Source of the DNA: Magicicada septendecula
Lineage: Eukaryota; Arthropoda; Insecta; Hemiptera; Cicadidae
NCBI GenBank assembly: GCA_034769895.1
Contig: CM068370.1
Span: 34,113,747-34,177,746, forward strand
Length of the DNA: 64,000 bases
Reading direction: 5' to 3'
A program made the translations under genes and the position numbers. Position 1 is the first letter of the stretch. The number at the start of each line of letters is the position of its first letter. Below are positions 33,346-44,466 of the stretch, one piece after another. Below the pieces are notes generated by a model. It was given only the letters and a program-made list of their open reading frames with translations, did no database searches and was not told the origin of the DNA.

Positions 33346-33419
33346 AAGACGGTTGGATGTTGTGCTGGAAGATTATAAGGTTTATAATAATAAAATAGTA
33401 CTCACCATTCCAAGAAAGA

Positions 33420-33463
33420 AGGATTCCTCCTGTGGTTGCATCGTTCACAACAGGAGGAATCCT
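33420..33463. repeat. hairpin, 14-bp perfect arms
   Basis: AGGATTCCTCCTGT is mirrored by ACAGGAGGAATCCT across a 16-bp loop. It lies 130 bp upstream of a ribozyme-like motif and may be part of the same PLE end. Confidence 0.8.
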
Positions 33464-33587
33464 GTAAACGGCAACAAAAATCCTAATTACTATTATTAGT
33501 TTAGCAATATATTTGTTCAACTAAGATTTGCAGTTTTGACGATATCTATTCGTTAGTGATAGATTTATCTTTGTATTAATTTTTTTT

Positions 33588-33640
33588 TGTTCGCCTGAAG
33601 ACGACATCTGATTCTGTAGAGGTCGAAACGTCGTGTTTCA
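33588..33640 (+). ncRNA. hammerhead-ribozyme-like motif
   Basis: CUGAAGA, unpaired C, GAC-A-UCU..AGA-G-GUC (six pairs around an A.G mismatch), GAAA, self-complementary ACGU, C. Stem I pairs CGC with GUG, one of the three pairs being a wobble. The core is intact. Confidence 0.6.
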
Positions 33641-33719
33641 TAATTTTAACTTACGACGGCTGACGTACGAAACCTTATAATTTGTAGTGAGTATATTGCG
33701 CCAGTGATTAATAATAATT

Positions 33720-33865
33720 TTAAGAATCGCATGCTAGAAGATCTCAGAAGAATGTGTGTAAGGGGTTACACTGAGATGGCAATGGATAGGAGACTTTAGA
33801 GAAAATTGGTGTTAGAAGCCAGGGGTCACGTTGGGCTGTAGTGCTGAAGAAGAAGAAGACGAATG
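33720..33865 (+). pseudogene. LINE 3' end fragment
   Basis: RMLEDLRRMCVRGYTEMAMD, then the non-coding end GGGTCACGTTGGGCTGTAGT and a GAAGAAGAAG tail. The same end occurs on the minus strand at 57530-57690. Confidence 0.7.
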
Positions 33866-34650
33866 TGTCAGAGTGTGTATTTATGACAAATTTTTAATTT
33901 GTAATCGCGATTTACAAGTGCCAATCGGTTATTACATCTATAAGGTACAGTTGTGGATTTTGTAAGTTGATATAGGTAAATCATATTATAAGAGGTAGTG
34001 TTGGGTTTGTGATTTACAGTTCATCAATCGTCGTGATAACACTGTAATATCCAGTTAACAATAAACTGCAGTAATAATTATTATACACGTGATTGTTATT
34101 ATTGTTATTATTGTAGAAACAGATTGTTATGCATAATTATAGTAGTATTAATAGGCAACAGGAAGACAATGTTGAGAGAAACGTCTAATCATTTCACGCA
34201 ATTATAGGAGGCCTATATGATAATAACGTATATTAAGCGTGCTCGTGCATGCGCGGCAAAACCAATTAATCGCGTCTGAATTAACGATCCACGGCACGGT
34301 AACTGTTCCGTGTTTACGTGAAGTTCTAACACTGAATTCCAACAAACTAACTCAATTTGTTATTAGTATTTACTAAGCAGACCGGTGCCTAAAAGAGATA
34401 TTTGCTTACGTAAGCGCTGCTGCGACGATTTATTCTGTACACGATTACGTAACGATGTGTAAGTTACGCTACTGGAGTTACGTCAAATTGGCAGAGGAAA
34501 AGTGTCCGAACACGTCCAAGAAGCATTCCGAAGTGTGCCGCGATACCGTCTCGCCGTATCCGCGACAGGCCCTTGTCGCCTGTTGTTGAGAGCCGCAGGT
34601 TAATTCTACCAGATTACGGTCAATGATTTAATCGATTTCGAAACCTCAGG
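33866..34650. other. unclassified non-coding stretch
   Basis: Nothing recognised. Confidence 0.35.
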
Positions 34651-34652
34651 TA

Positions 34653-35467
34653 CACTAGAACCTTGAAAATTCGGATCAATTGGGACAGCACCATATTCGC
34701 ATTTTCAATTTGCCCGGATTTTCAAAGTATACTTTAAACTGCTAGAATTTTATTTCGGAAAGCATTATAATCCATACTTTATTCTTTTTTTAATGGATGC
34801 GCTGTTAAAATTAAGTCCTTTAACAGTAAAAAAGAATAGTTTAAATTCCACAGTGAACTCCCGTGTGCGTACACAACAGCGCTGTTTTAGTGATTTAATG
34901 AAATAACCAAATCACTGAAACAGCGCTGCGAGTGTATGCAGGTGCATTCACCGCGGCCGATCGTTAGGCAGGTTCCAATTTTTTGTTCCGATTTTTCGAT
35001 TTTTCTTCACGTTCGAATTCTCTTCGAGTGGTGTGGGATGCAGTCACTCTGTCTTTGCTTACATTAAAGCATAGGCAGAGGTTTCATGACGGGAAACAAG
35101 AGATTTTTTAGGCAGAGAAAGCCAGCTTACGCCGGTTTCGTCAGCATTGTACACATGGTTCTGCAGAAACCATTTTTAACAACCATGTCAAGAAATTTTA
35201 CTTTTAATTTTTGGGCATCCATGGTCCGAAGATCATGCAAAAGACTCGGAAGTGACTGACTTTGCGTGTGACAGGCGCAGGTAAGCCCTTGAGTGCAGTG
35301 GATACGGATGGGTAGTGCGACTCATTGCCCTTCTCGTGACTAGCCACAACGCTGCGCTTACTACACTCAGAGTACTGAAACTACACTCAGCCCTGACTCG
35401 GTAGAATAATTTATATTCGTTTTTATCGGATCCGGATTTTTGAGGTCCGAACTTTCAAGGCTCCACT
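34653..35467 (-). mobile_element. pogo/Tigger-like DNA transposon remnant
   Basis: The left end CACTAGAACCTTGAAAATTC and the right end GAACTTTCAAGGCTCCACT are inverted repeats, each bounded by TA. The minus strand keeps a piece of a Tigger-type DDE transposase. At 815 bp it is a shortened copy. Confidence 0.85.
35040..35230 (-). pseudogene. Tigger transposase fragment with first catalytic Asp
   Basis: HVYNADETGVSWLSLPKKSL is followed by VSRHETSAYAL and a broken KDRVTA-like box. Y-N-A-D-E-T-G-x-x-W-x-x-L-P is the block around the first catalytic Asp of pogo/Tigger (CENP-B-like) transposases. The DNA-binding half and later catalytic residues are missing or unreadable. Confidence 0.85.
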
Positions 35468-35705
35468 TATATCTAAACGCGACCTCGTGAGTAACGAAAA
35501 CTGTGCAGTCTTAATTTTTATTTTAGTGCGAAGTTTTGGAAACGGAATTCAATATCTTGAGAAGCACGAATTACATTCGGTATTAAGGTCCGCGCACACT
35601 ACGCCAGCACGGACCGGGACGGACCAGCACAACAGGCACTGGCATTTGCCGGTCATGAAGGTTTCCATGTTTTCAAATACAAGCGCGCACACTAGAACAG
35701 CACCG

Positions 35706-35805
35706 GCACGGACCTGCAACCAGCAGCGACCGGCAGTGCAGGTCGTGACGGTCAGGGTAGAATCTCGACCTGCACTGCCGGTCGCTGCTGGTTGCATGTT
35801 CGTGC
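35706..35805. repeat. subterminal GC-rich hairpin in the Harbinger element
   Basis: TGCAACCAGCAGCGACCGGC with the following AGTGCAGGTCG is mirrored after a 20-bp spacer. It carries multiple GACCGG/CCGGTC boxes and may be a transposase-binding array. Confidence 0.75.
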
Positions 35806-35993
35806 TGTGACGGTGTAGTGTGCGCTGGCGGCCGGCAAGGACCAGCAGCAACCAGCAGTTTTCAACCGATTGCCCGACCTTCGTTTCAGTTCGCCGCGTC
35901 TCGGCAGTTCTCGGGTTCTTATTTTCGCGGTATTCTGTAACGAGGAAAGTTATATTGTGCCACGTTTACTTTTGTTAAAACTGTGTACTAGAC

Positions 35994-36132
35994 ATGGATG
36001 AAGAAAAACTAATATTGATTGTACACGGTTATCCAAAACTGTGGGACATGCGCAGTGGGAATTATCACGACCAACAAAGGAAGGACGCTTTATGGGAAGA
36101 AATAGCCCAAAGTAACTTTGAAGGGAAAACAG
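35994..36132 (+). CDS. MADF-domain protein, first exon inside Harbinger element
   Basis: From ATG at 35994 the product reads MDEEKLILIVHGYPKLWDMR, SGNYHDQQRKDALWEEIAQS, NFEGKT, then AACAG|GTTAGT, a good splice donor in phase 1. LI-x-x-V-x-x-x-P-x-LWD, Y-x-D and W-x-x-IA are the first half of a MADF (Myb/SANT-related) DNA-binding domain. Harbinger elements commonly carry a second gene for a Myb-like DNA-binding partner of the transposase; I infer this is that gene. No stop interrupts the exon. The downstream exon is not found within the element. Confidence 0.75.
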
Positions 36133-36750
36133 GTTAGTAAATTTCAGGTTACAGTTACTTTATAATTTCACGACTATCCATTTATTTTAAAATTATTACC
36201 GTTTCCTGTAATAACTGCATTTCGAAATTAGTCACCTGATAATATGATACTGCCATTAGGGTATAAACTAGTAAATCGAAAGGAGTAAGAAAATGTCAAA
36301 AGTTTATTAGGAATTAGATCCATAAAGTCGCTCCGATATATGTGCGTGTGGGTGTTTTAACACGCTTTATTAAAAATTTATTCAGAAAACGTACAAAATT
36401 ATAGACAACTGTTCAAATTTTAGGATATTATTTTGGTTACAGAAGAGTACATTGATAATAGAATAGAAATAAAACTCAGTATTATGAGAACATATTTATT
36501 ATAAAAAGCCTTTATTATTATAACATATAAATAAGACAAAATTGCTATTTCAGCTAGACCGACACCCCCCACCTACACGAAAGATGCAGGTTGGTGCTGG
36601 TCGGCGCAGGACAAGTGTGCGCGGGTGTACTGTTTGCAGGTCCGTGCCGGTGCCTGCAGTGCTGGTCCGTGCTGGCGTAGTGTGCGCGAACCTTTATTCA
36701 GACGAGCGTTAGCCAGGCTGTTAAGTCGACATGGTCTCATGGTTGTTAAA

Positions 36751-36786
36751 GCCAGACGTCACCATCAGAAGTCATCTTCAGTAGAA
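36751..36786 (-). ncRNA. hammerhead-like motif lacking GAAA
   Basis: CUGAAGAUGACUUCUGAUGG is followed by UGACGUCUGG; the GAAA box of the partner motif is missing, so it should be inactive. Confidence 0.4.
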
Positions 36787-36849
36787 CATTACTGTGGCAG
36801 TTGTTCGCCATCAGTGCTAGAGTTATTTAACGAACAACTGCCACAGTAA

Positions 36850-36898
36850 TTTTTCGCTGAAGATGGCCTCTGATGGTGAGGTCGAAACGTCTGGCTTT
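36850..36898 (+). ncRNA. hammerhead-ribozyme-like motif
   Basis: CUGAAGA, unpaired U, GGCC-UCUGAUGGUGA-GGUC, GAAA, ACGU, C. Stem II has four pairs including one G.U. Stem I is weak. The core is intact. Confidence 0.6.
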
Positions 36899-37030
36899 AA
36901 CAACCATGAGACCATGTCGACTGGTTTTACCATGAGAAACGTCTGGTTTTAACGGCGTGAGACCACGGCCTAACAGCACGCGGCTAACGCTCGTTTGCAT
37001 AACGTTGGCGCCGGCCGTGAAAGGCTTAGA

Positions 37031-37779
37031 TAAACATTACGTTCGGTATATTTACAACTGCATTTTTCGCTCTGGTAGACGTGAATACGCTACCTACGAA
37101 TTTCCAGATAGAGTGTGCGAGTTGTAGCCAGATATACTGCGACTGAAGAAAAATTTTCCAATCGTCTTTTTTAAATTTTAATGAGAAAAACGTTCTTCGC
37201 CCACGAACTGGACACGTTCTTTGACACATATAATTCTGGACCACATTTCACCTGAATACAGAGCACAGAAAATTGATATAATTAATTATCATACTGCGTC
37301 CGGCGAATATCTCGAAGTTTCTGTTGGAATTGCAATCACATCGATCATGCTGAACTACGTAACAATATTCATTAGTTGCCTAATAATTCTAGTCGTGTGT
37401 AGACTGCCTCTCTACGTCTGTTCCTGTGTTTGTTGTGATCACAGATTCTTGCTCTGTGAGATTTCGGCAAAAGTTCTATTTGATAGTTTCTTATCTTTTG
37501 CGAGAGATAACGCCAATGTCATTTGTACCTCTTTCATTCACGACGACAGATATATTTGGTTTGGCAATGTCAAAGATATTCAGTTTGTAGTCCTTTCTGA
37601 AAGACGACTTTTACTTAGAAAGGTAAACTTTAGTTTTATTGTAGGTAATAGGCCTACTATTATTTAACGCTGAATTTAATTGCGGTTTTTGCTTGAATAG
37701 GTGAATTTTATTATAGGCCTATGTAATATATTAATTAACATACATAGTTGTTGTGGTCTCCTAGTTGCATGTACAAATA
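37031..37779. other. unclassified non-coding stretch
   Basis: A 148-codon frame at 37221-37667 contains one hydrophobic run (IAITSIMLNYVTIFISCLI) but no known domain, codon pattern or splice context. I do not call it a gene. Confidence 0.35.
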
Positions 37780-37837
37780 AATTGTTAACGTTACCTTGTG
37801 TATCCAGGTTGCCTTCCTTGCAACATCTTTTTTGTAT

Positions 37838-37892
37838 TTTATACACAACGCGTTTCGAGACTTATAGGTGCCATCATCAGGTGATAAAATAT
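37838..37892 (-). ncRNA. hammerhead-like motif at PLE 3' flank
   Basis: CAC, CUGAUGA, U, a poorly paired GGCACCUAUAAGUCUC, GAAA, self-complementary ACGCGU, U, GUG. Stem I (CAC/GUG) and stem III hold, stem II does not, so it is probably inactive. Confidence 0.5.
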
Positions 37893-38412
37893 GTTCCCTC
37901 AAAATGGAGTAAAAATAATAACTCCATTAAATGGAGTACCGGTACGTCAATTAATAACAGTCACACACACCCCGTTATTTAAGCGACTCCTAACCCACGT
38001 TATCTCACGATGCGCAAAGCTAAGGATCTCGCGAGTGACTAACGATTCCACATCATACTGTGCCCGCACTTATCTATCATATTATTCCAGCACGCGTATA
38101 ACGCGTATAGCTGTATCGTATAGCTCGTTGGATTTAAAAAAAAAAAGTTTTTTATTCAGAAACTGATCACCCTGAGTTTTGGAGGCTCTGTAAATTTCAA
38201 ACTTGGTCAGTGCGTTCATGAGTTTGTTCTTTTTCCAGAAATGCAGTGGTTTGAAACTGTTTTGAAAACTGGAATAATTATGGTTATGATTGATGACATG
38301 TAAGGGAAAGTTCGATGTAATGTTCCTAATATCACCCTTAGCCAGATGTTCCTTGTACCTATCCAAGAGGTTTCTGACTGTCTGTCCAATATAAAAACTA
38401 TTACAGTCCACT
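37840..38412 (-). pseudogene. Penelope-like element, GIY-YIG end plus 3' flank
   Basis: Minus strand frame 38411-38082: DCNSFYIGQTVRNLLDRYKE, HLAKGDIRN, LHVINHNHNY, NALTKFEIYRASKTQGDQFL and LFFFKSNELYD. The YIGQT-x-R-x-x-x-x-x-R-x-KEH core and the E-I-Y-R helix are PLE GIY-YIG features. Over 100 codons stay open. The copy is cut just before the Cys/GIY start. About 200 bp downstream on the same strand comes a hammerhead-like motif, giving the expected PLE order. Confidence 0.85.
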
Positions 38413-38708
38413 AACAGTTTAACAGTTCAACTAATTAACGTTGACTTTTACTCACGGGATCGTGCAGATTGTTGTGGACGTCTCAATTATGCATGGTCCA
38501 CAAGTCAGAACGTTGAATACTCTTGCCAAAACGTGGGACATCATCATGTTCTAGACAATCAGTGAGTGTTGTGGCCGTTGAATTTTTGAGCGTGCGACGT
38601 GTGACTGTACTTGCCATGTAAAACCATTGGAACTGCGGTGACTTCCAAATTGCAAGGGTAACCGTGGTTACGATATTGTGATAATTATTTATGACACTTT
38701 TACCAAAC
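38413..38708. other. unclassified non-coding stretch
   Basis: No element recognised. Confidence 0.3.
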
Positions 38709-39469
38709 CAGCGGCGTATTTATGGGGCGGAGGGGGACGAACGGGGCCGGACCCTCTCGAAAAGGGCCAACAAAAACTGATGAATTTTCTTAATCTCTGA
38801 ATTCTTAGGCTATTTAATTATTTTTTCAGCTGTTACGCTAATATAGTAGTAACTCTTTTTTGAATATAGAAACATGTTTTTCTTCTTAAAAACTGAAATT
38901 TATTCCAAGGAATTGGAGACCCACTGAGTGAAACAACAAATGTTAAAGATAAAAAAGTGAAACAAGAAAAATATAAAAAATGTAGTTTTCATGTCCTGTT
39001 TATTAGAGGATCCTATATGTGTACCGAGTTTCGCGTTTACAAAGAGACGAAAGGGGGGGGCGAACAGGGCCCCCCCCACAGAGGGTCGAAAAAGTTGACG
39101 AATGTTGTTATTCTCTTAATTTTTAGGCTGTTTTATTATTTGTTTTTTCAGCTGTGTACGTTAATATAGTAGCAACTCTTTTTCAGATATACAAACAAGT
39201 TTATTACACAGCATTTGCGTATACGTTTGAAATATGAAATATAGGGAAATCAGTTTAGTCAATAAGTATCTTCTAAACAATGTTTCAATAAGCGTATTTT
39301 TATTGCGTTATTACCATTTACATTAATGGGATTGTTTTCAGGGTGTTATCACGCTTTTTTCAACCACATTAAAGACAGGAATGTTGTTCAGTCTTAACTT
39401 GTTCTTCTTTAGTATGAAGCCGACTCGACCGGACACCCTCCCCAAGCCCAGATTCTAGATACGCCACTG
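38709..39469 (-). mobile_element. hAT-like family C copies, rearranged
   Basis: It begins CAGCGGCGTATTTATGG and ends TTCTAGATACGCCACTG, both family C termini, but the flanking 8-mers do not match. The part 39030-39469 is one copy in reverse. The part 38709-39055 is a second end plus a segment that also flanks the copy at 40835-41134. So this is two pieces joined, not a single insertion. Confidence 0.75.
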
Positions 39470-39484
39470 GTAACATATATATTT

Positions 39485-39932
39485 CGCACGAGAATAGTCT
39501 CTACTCTACTATGGCTGGGTGTCTTAAATGTCCTACGCACGAGAATAGTCTCTACTCTGCTATGGCTGGGTGTCTTAAAGTCCTACGCACGAGAATAGTC
39601 TCTACTCTACTATGGCTGGGTGTCTTAAAGTCCTACGCACGAGAATAGTATCTACTCTACTATGGTTGGGTGTCTTAAAGTCCTACGCACGAGAATAGTC
39701 TCTACTCTGCTATGGTTGGGTGTCTTAAAGTCCTACGCACGAGAATAGTCTCTACTCTGCTATGGCTGGGTGTCTTAAAGTCCTACGCACGAGAATAGTC
39801 TCTACTCTACTATGGCTGGGTGTCTTAAAGTCCTACGCACGAGAATAGTCTCTACTCTGCTATGGCTGGGTGTCTTAAAGTCTCTACTCACGACAATAGT
39901 CTCTACTCTACTATGGCTGGGTTTCTTAAAGT
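39485..39932 (+). repeat. minisatellite, 50-bp unit, nine copies
   Basis: The unit begins GTCCTACGCACGAGAATAGT and ends GGCTGGGTGTCTTAAA. Nine units follow in register with few differences (CTACTATGG or CTGCTATGG, one GTTGGG variant); the last is diverged (CTCACGACAATAGTC). It starts 15 bp after a hAT-like terminus. Confidence 0.95.
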
Positions 39933-40263
39933 CTCTACCTCATCACTGGGGTGAATCGATGGGCACCGTGCCAATTGTTTCCAACACAAACACCCATGTA
40001 TACCTTAGGGTAAACGGAGTGACCGTACTCTTGTGTGTGCAACAGAGACACTCTTGCGTTCCACGAGCGGCGGCTCAAAGGAAGCATCGATGAGAGGTAC
40101 ACGAGTATCAGCTGAATACGATATACTGTTCATCTGGCCTACGAAAAACTATTTGTAAATCATTCATATACTACATTACACCTGTGCTCAAGGCCAGCTA
40201 CGACATACATCGATCACATGGGCGTTATTCATTCTCTGTTTATCCCCCTCCTCATACTCACCT
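39933..40263. other. unclassified non-coding stretch
   Basis: Nothing recognised. Confidence 0.3.
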
Positions 40264-40264
40264 C

Positions 40265-40313
<49 letters not shown>
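40264..40313 (+). repeat. (CT)n microsatellite
   Basis: About 23 CT units, nearly pure. Confidence 0.95.
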
Positions 40314-40314
<1 letters not shown>

Positions 40315-40834
40315 CCCCACCATCTCCCCCCCATCACACACACTGCTATAGAACACCGCTCAAGCGCACACGACTGAAACTGTTTCAATTTCTAATTTAA
40401 TAGACATTACCGGTTTATATAAGAAATAATACAGCAGGCCTCACAGTTCAACGTTTTATGATGTGGCTTCGGAAAGGAAATCGGTATCAGCAATAAACTC
40501 ATTGATTATGTACGCTATCATACTAGTAAGCTGGCTGAGGTGCAGTACTCGCTCACTATTTTGAACGGAAGTAAGTTACATCTATTATTGGATAAATTTT
40601 GATATTACATAATTTTTCAATTATCAGATAAACTACGAAAATCCCTATTACCCTACTATTAGTAAAGTTAACAATTGTAGAAAAATCATACAATAACGTT
40701 AAACATTGCAAATAATCGTATTTGTGTTCAAATTCTCTTTAGTTTGGCATCGACTAGATTTTTGTAATTTTTCCAAATTTTTGATTCTATATTTGGGTCC
40801 TGGGTCGTCTCTCTTGTCTTCAGTTTAAAGTGGC
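40314..40834. other. unclassified non-coding stretch
   Basis: Nothing recognised. Confidence 0.3.
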
Positions 40835-41134
40835 TGAAATCAATTCCATTAAAATAAACGCAAATAACATAATAAAAATATGTTTTATTGAAACGTTGTT
40901 TACATGATACTTATTGACTGAATTGATTTTCCTATAATAAGCCTATTTCATATTTCAAACGTATACGCTAATGCTGTGTAATAAACTTGTTTGTATATTT
41001 GAAAAAGAGTTGCTGCTATATTAGCGTGCACAGCTGGAAAAAATAATAATAAAACAGCCTACAAATTAAGAGAATAACAACATTCGTAAACTTTGTCGAC
41101 CCTCTGGGGGTCCCCCCCCTTAAATACGCCTCTG
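40835..41134 (+). mobile_element. hAT-like family C copy, 5'-truncated
   Basis: The interior (CATTAAAATAAACGCAAATA, TTTCATATTTCAAACGTATA, GTGCACAGCTG) and the right end AAATACGCCTCTG match family C. The left TIR is missing. 41135-41320 beyond its end matches 38880-39045 in reverse, so more than the element is shared between the two loci. Confidence 0.75.
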
Positions 41135-41320
41135 TGTAAACTCGAAAGCCGGTACACATGTAGGAACCTTCTAATAAACAGGACATGCGACCTACATTTT
41201 TTATCTTTTTCTTGTTTTACTTTTTTATCTTTAACATTCGCTGTTCCACTCAGTGGGTCTCCACTGGAAAAAAACAAAATTTCAGTTTTTAAGAAGAAAA
41301 AGTCAACTAAAATTTTAAAA

Positions 41321-43439
41321 CTTTAATTTTAAATCAAATTTTAAAGAACGAATAAAATCTATTATCTCGTTATCTGTGAAATGAAATGAATTTAAAATAA
41401 TTGTGTATACAGAGTTAAAACTTTGTTCAGGCTACCACAAACGTGGATTGTTTCGAAACACATGCGGAGTGTCGAAGGATTACCACTTGTACGCTAAACT
41501 ACGACCCACGCCGACCGAACTTGACGACTAAAATAGAAACAAAAGCTGTTTCAGTACGGAATACGATTAAGGCAAAACGAGGTGAAAATTAAAGTCACGT
41601 TGGGGTTTTTTTCCATTATCCTGTTGCATAAATTGAAGTAGGAAGTTTTAAAACCCAACCTGTGCATACTTTAGGAATACCACACACGAGTGTGACATGC
41701 GCAAAGACTTTTGGACGTATGTGTAAATTTATGTGTGCGTGTTTTTTTTTATCGGAGCTTAAGTTTTATTATCGTGCTTTGTAAACATTTGGAATTCACT
41801 TTATTTTATTTAAAAGAATGTCAGTGTCAGTCGAGTTCATATAGGCTCTACAGTCATAAAACTATACCTCTCAGTGCACGATAAATATATTTAGCAATCC
41901 GTTTTTAATGTAATTTTTAGGCTTCTAAACTTTTAAAGGGAACGTAAAGAAACACACAAAGAAAAAAAATTTCACGTTTCATTATTTCAGCAAATCAATT
42001 ATGACTAACCTGTATTCTAGATTTCCATATTAAATTCTTTTCAGTATTTAATTTTATTTTTAATAAGGGTTACTAAAAGATATAGTCATCTACTGCACCA
42101 GTAGTAGGTTTGACGATAACCTGCGCCCGCCGATGAGGTTTGACGCGCCCGCGAAGCAATTTGTAATTTTCTTTTCTTTTGAACGAAGGAACGCACCCGG
42201 ATTGTACCTGCTTCGAAGTATTGTATTATAAAATAGTACCATCCATATGCGCGCTACGTCGTCCCCCAGGACGATTGTCGAGCTTGTCGCCCAGAGCCTG
42301 TAAACACCTTTCTCCCCAAAGGAGAAACTTGAATTTTTCAAGTTTTACATTTCTGTGCACTTTATGAAAATAAGTAATGTTATTGTGGTATGATCTTTAA
42401 TTTATTTTTATTAAAATGTTTTCCTGTTTAACCATTTTTTTCGTTTAAAGTTATGTTAGTTTTAACGTGCGTGATCATGATGACAAATTAATTATGACCT
42501 ACTCGCAATGAAAAAGTAAACATTTTCACAAATGTACATGAAAAATACTGCAAAGCTTTTTTTGATTCGGTGTTCCACGTGGTTAAATATAAGTGCAAGA
42601 GTATTATAAAGCGACAGTTAATGTTTGTAACGTCCGGCTATTGAACTCCGCACCTTTCTATTTTCCGTTGACGGGGTGGGGAGGGGTGCGCCCATCGAAC
42701 TGGCCCTCAGTTATATATGCGCCCCCATAAATTCAAACGTTGCCTATGACTGCTCTACTGTATTTTAAATGCTGTTTATCCTCCACCATTGCTTAGAATT
42801 TTTCGTGTTTTCGAGATTGTGATTCAATTTAAACAAGGTGCCTTAACGACTTCAGAAAATTCAGGTCGCGTAAATACGAGCTAATCTTATAGAACTGATA
42901 ATTCGTATAACATTTTTAAATAATAAACGTAAAATAAAATACTTTATACAAACACGGGAGGAGTGGACCAATGACTGTGGAGACGACGCGACGGCAGAAA
43001 TACTAAATCCCTAGAAAATTGGTAGATTATGCGAAGTAGGCCTAACGTTCGAACAAAAGGTGAAAGGTCCAGTTGTGTCGGTAAGCGTGTAATCGCTTGC
43101 GAGTGAGTTTAATTGAGGCGCAAACACGGCTATTCAATTATCAGTTCTAATGAGTTATTTTGGTGGTGGTCAGACAGCGACGTAACCACACACAGTAATG
43201 GGGGTCGGATTGGAAACTGAAGCGGGAGCGTGATTGAGCGCGATAGCAACGGTTATCGGAACTGAAGTTGCCAATATTCGGTGCAATTTCTGGGTTTCCC
43301 GATAAGCCGATATTTCCAGACTAAACGTCGCTTCATTTAAGACGTTTTTTTATTTATTTAGATGTGTTTACTTTTTTTTTTTTGAAGAGCGAAATTGAGT
43401 TACTAATATCTACGAGATCGTATTTATGCCTTGCATACA
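41321..43439. other. unclassified non-coding stretch
   Basis: About 2.1 kb without a recognised gene or element. A G-rich patch (GGGGTGGGGAGGGGTGCGCC) and TATATGCGCCCCCATAAATT near 42670-42735 look like a decayed hAT-type end, unproven. Confidence 0.35.
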
Positions 43440-44045
43440 ATCTCCGAGAAATACAACTTAAAGATCTTAAATACTAAGACAAAAGTAATGGCCTTCCTAG
43501 GTAAGAACCCTATAAGAGCAAAAATTGTAATTGATAATAGTGTTTTGGAGCAGGTATGACATTTTAATTATTTGGGCTCTGGTATCCCATAGGCTATAGG
43601 AAGAACAACGTTATCGAGAGAAAGTTAAATACCTGTGGAACAATGAGACGACTAAAACGCAGAGGAAGACACAGCTAAAGTCCTGTAAGGTCGTGGCCGT
43701 GCCGACTTAATATATGGATGTGAAACATGGACTCTCCTGCAAAAAAATATTTCAAAAATACAGACCTCAGAAATGAAATTTTTGAGAGCAGTTAAGGGAT
43801 GCAGTTTGAGGGATCGTCTACGAAACGACGACGTAAGGAAATGACCCTTCTGGAGAGAATAAAGGAAAACAGGCAGAATTGGAAGTCCCATGTGGAACGC
43901 ATGGTAGACACGCGTATTCCTAAAGAAGCGTTTGAATATAGGTCAGTGGAAACGAGAGATCGTGGAAGACCCTGGAAAAAATGGTCATAGATTCTGAGAA
44001 GTCGGAACCGGCTATACCCCAAGCCATGTAAAGAAGAAGAAGAAG
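43440..44045 (+). pseudogene. LINE RT C-terminal part
   Basis: TKVMAFLGKNPIRAKIVIDN, HFNYLGSGI, LIYGCETWTL, QTSEMKFLRAVKGCSL, WKSHVERMVDTRIPKEAF and DRGRPWKKWS, in several frames, with a GAAGAAGAAG tail. The F-x-Y-LG box and the C-terminal RGRP box place it as post-RT LINE sequence. 5'-truncated. Confidence 0.8.
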
Positions 44046-44379
44046 ACGACCACTTTTTTTAGCTCCACGTTTAGGTCTATAGATTATACTATTTTATTGG
44101 AAAACGTGTTAACTTGTTCAGCAGTATTGGAATCTGTGTCAAATCAATAACATTTGTTTGTATTATGTGTGTTAGAAACTCGCGTGTTTTTTTTTTTAAG
44201 TGCATGCGTGTGGTAATATTTTATACAATTAGGCATATTTTATAGCTGTTTTACCTTACTATTCTTATCCGATGGAGTAATTTAATTGAGAAGTTTAGAT
44301 AAAAAATGTGACACTTGTTGGCGATGTTTAACGAATCATTAGCTGCTCCATAACTAAAAATATTGATATAATTATTATT
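44046..44379. other. unclassified non-coding stretch
   Basis: AT-rich; nothing recognised. Confidence 0.3.
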
Positions 44380-44417
44380 GACCGGGGTGTCAGTCAGGCC
44401 GTGACCAACTGTCATTA

Positions 44418-44466
44418 AAAACAAGCGTTTCGGCGCCACCGTCGGAGGCCATCTTCAGTGTCGGAC
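44418..44466 (-). ncRNA. hammerhead-like motif upstream of PLE (antisense copy)
   Basis: CUGAAGA, U, GGC-CUCCGACGGUGGC-GCC, GAAACGCUU on the minus strand. Core intact; stem III is not fully self-complementary. Confidence 0.55.

Larger units (their letters stand above)
35586..36693. mobile_element. PIF/Harbinger-like transposon, 1.1 kb, TTA TSD
   Basis: The left end AGGTCCGCGCACACTACGCC and the right end GGCGTAGTGTGCGCGAACCT are 20-bp inverted repeats with one mismatch, extended by GTCCGTGC-type boxes. TTA lies on both sides (35583-35585, 36694-36696), the 3-bp duplication typical of Harbinger. A long GC-rich hairpin occupies 35706-35805. The DDE transposase gene is absent; an exon for a MADF protein remains. 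Confidence 0.9.
36725..36921. repeat. long palindrome with paired ribozyme motifs
   Basis: The arms 36725-36809 and 36831-36921 are near-exact inverted copies, from GTCGACATGGTCTCATGGTT inward to CAGTTGTTCG. The right arm has an intact motif and the left arm a shortened one. The sequence after it (36922-37030, with ACGTTGGCGCCGGCCGTGAA) resembles 44600-44670, so the family is the one upstream of the PLE at 44.7 kb. It lies about 30 bp from the Harbinger end. Confidence 0.9.

Noticed and set aside
35487-35851. Overlapping 100-codon frames on both strands
   Set aside because: They fall in the GC-rich TIR and hairpin of the Harbinger element.
37221-37667. 148-codon frame with one hydrophobic segment
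   Set aside because: No domain, no family resemblance, no splice or promoter context; it could be chance in AT-rich DNA.
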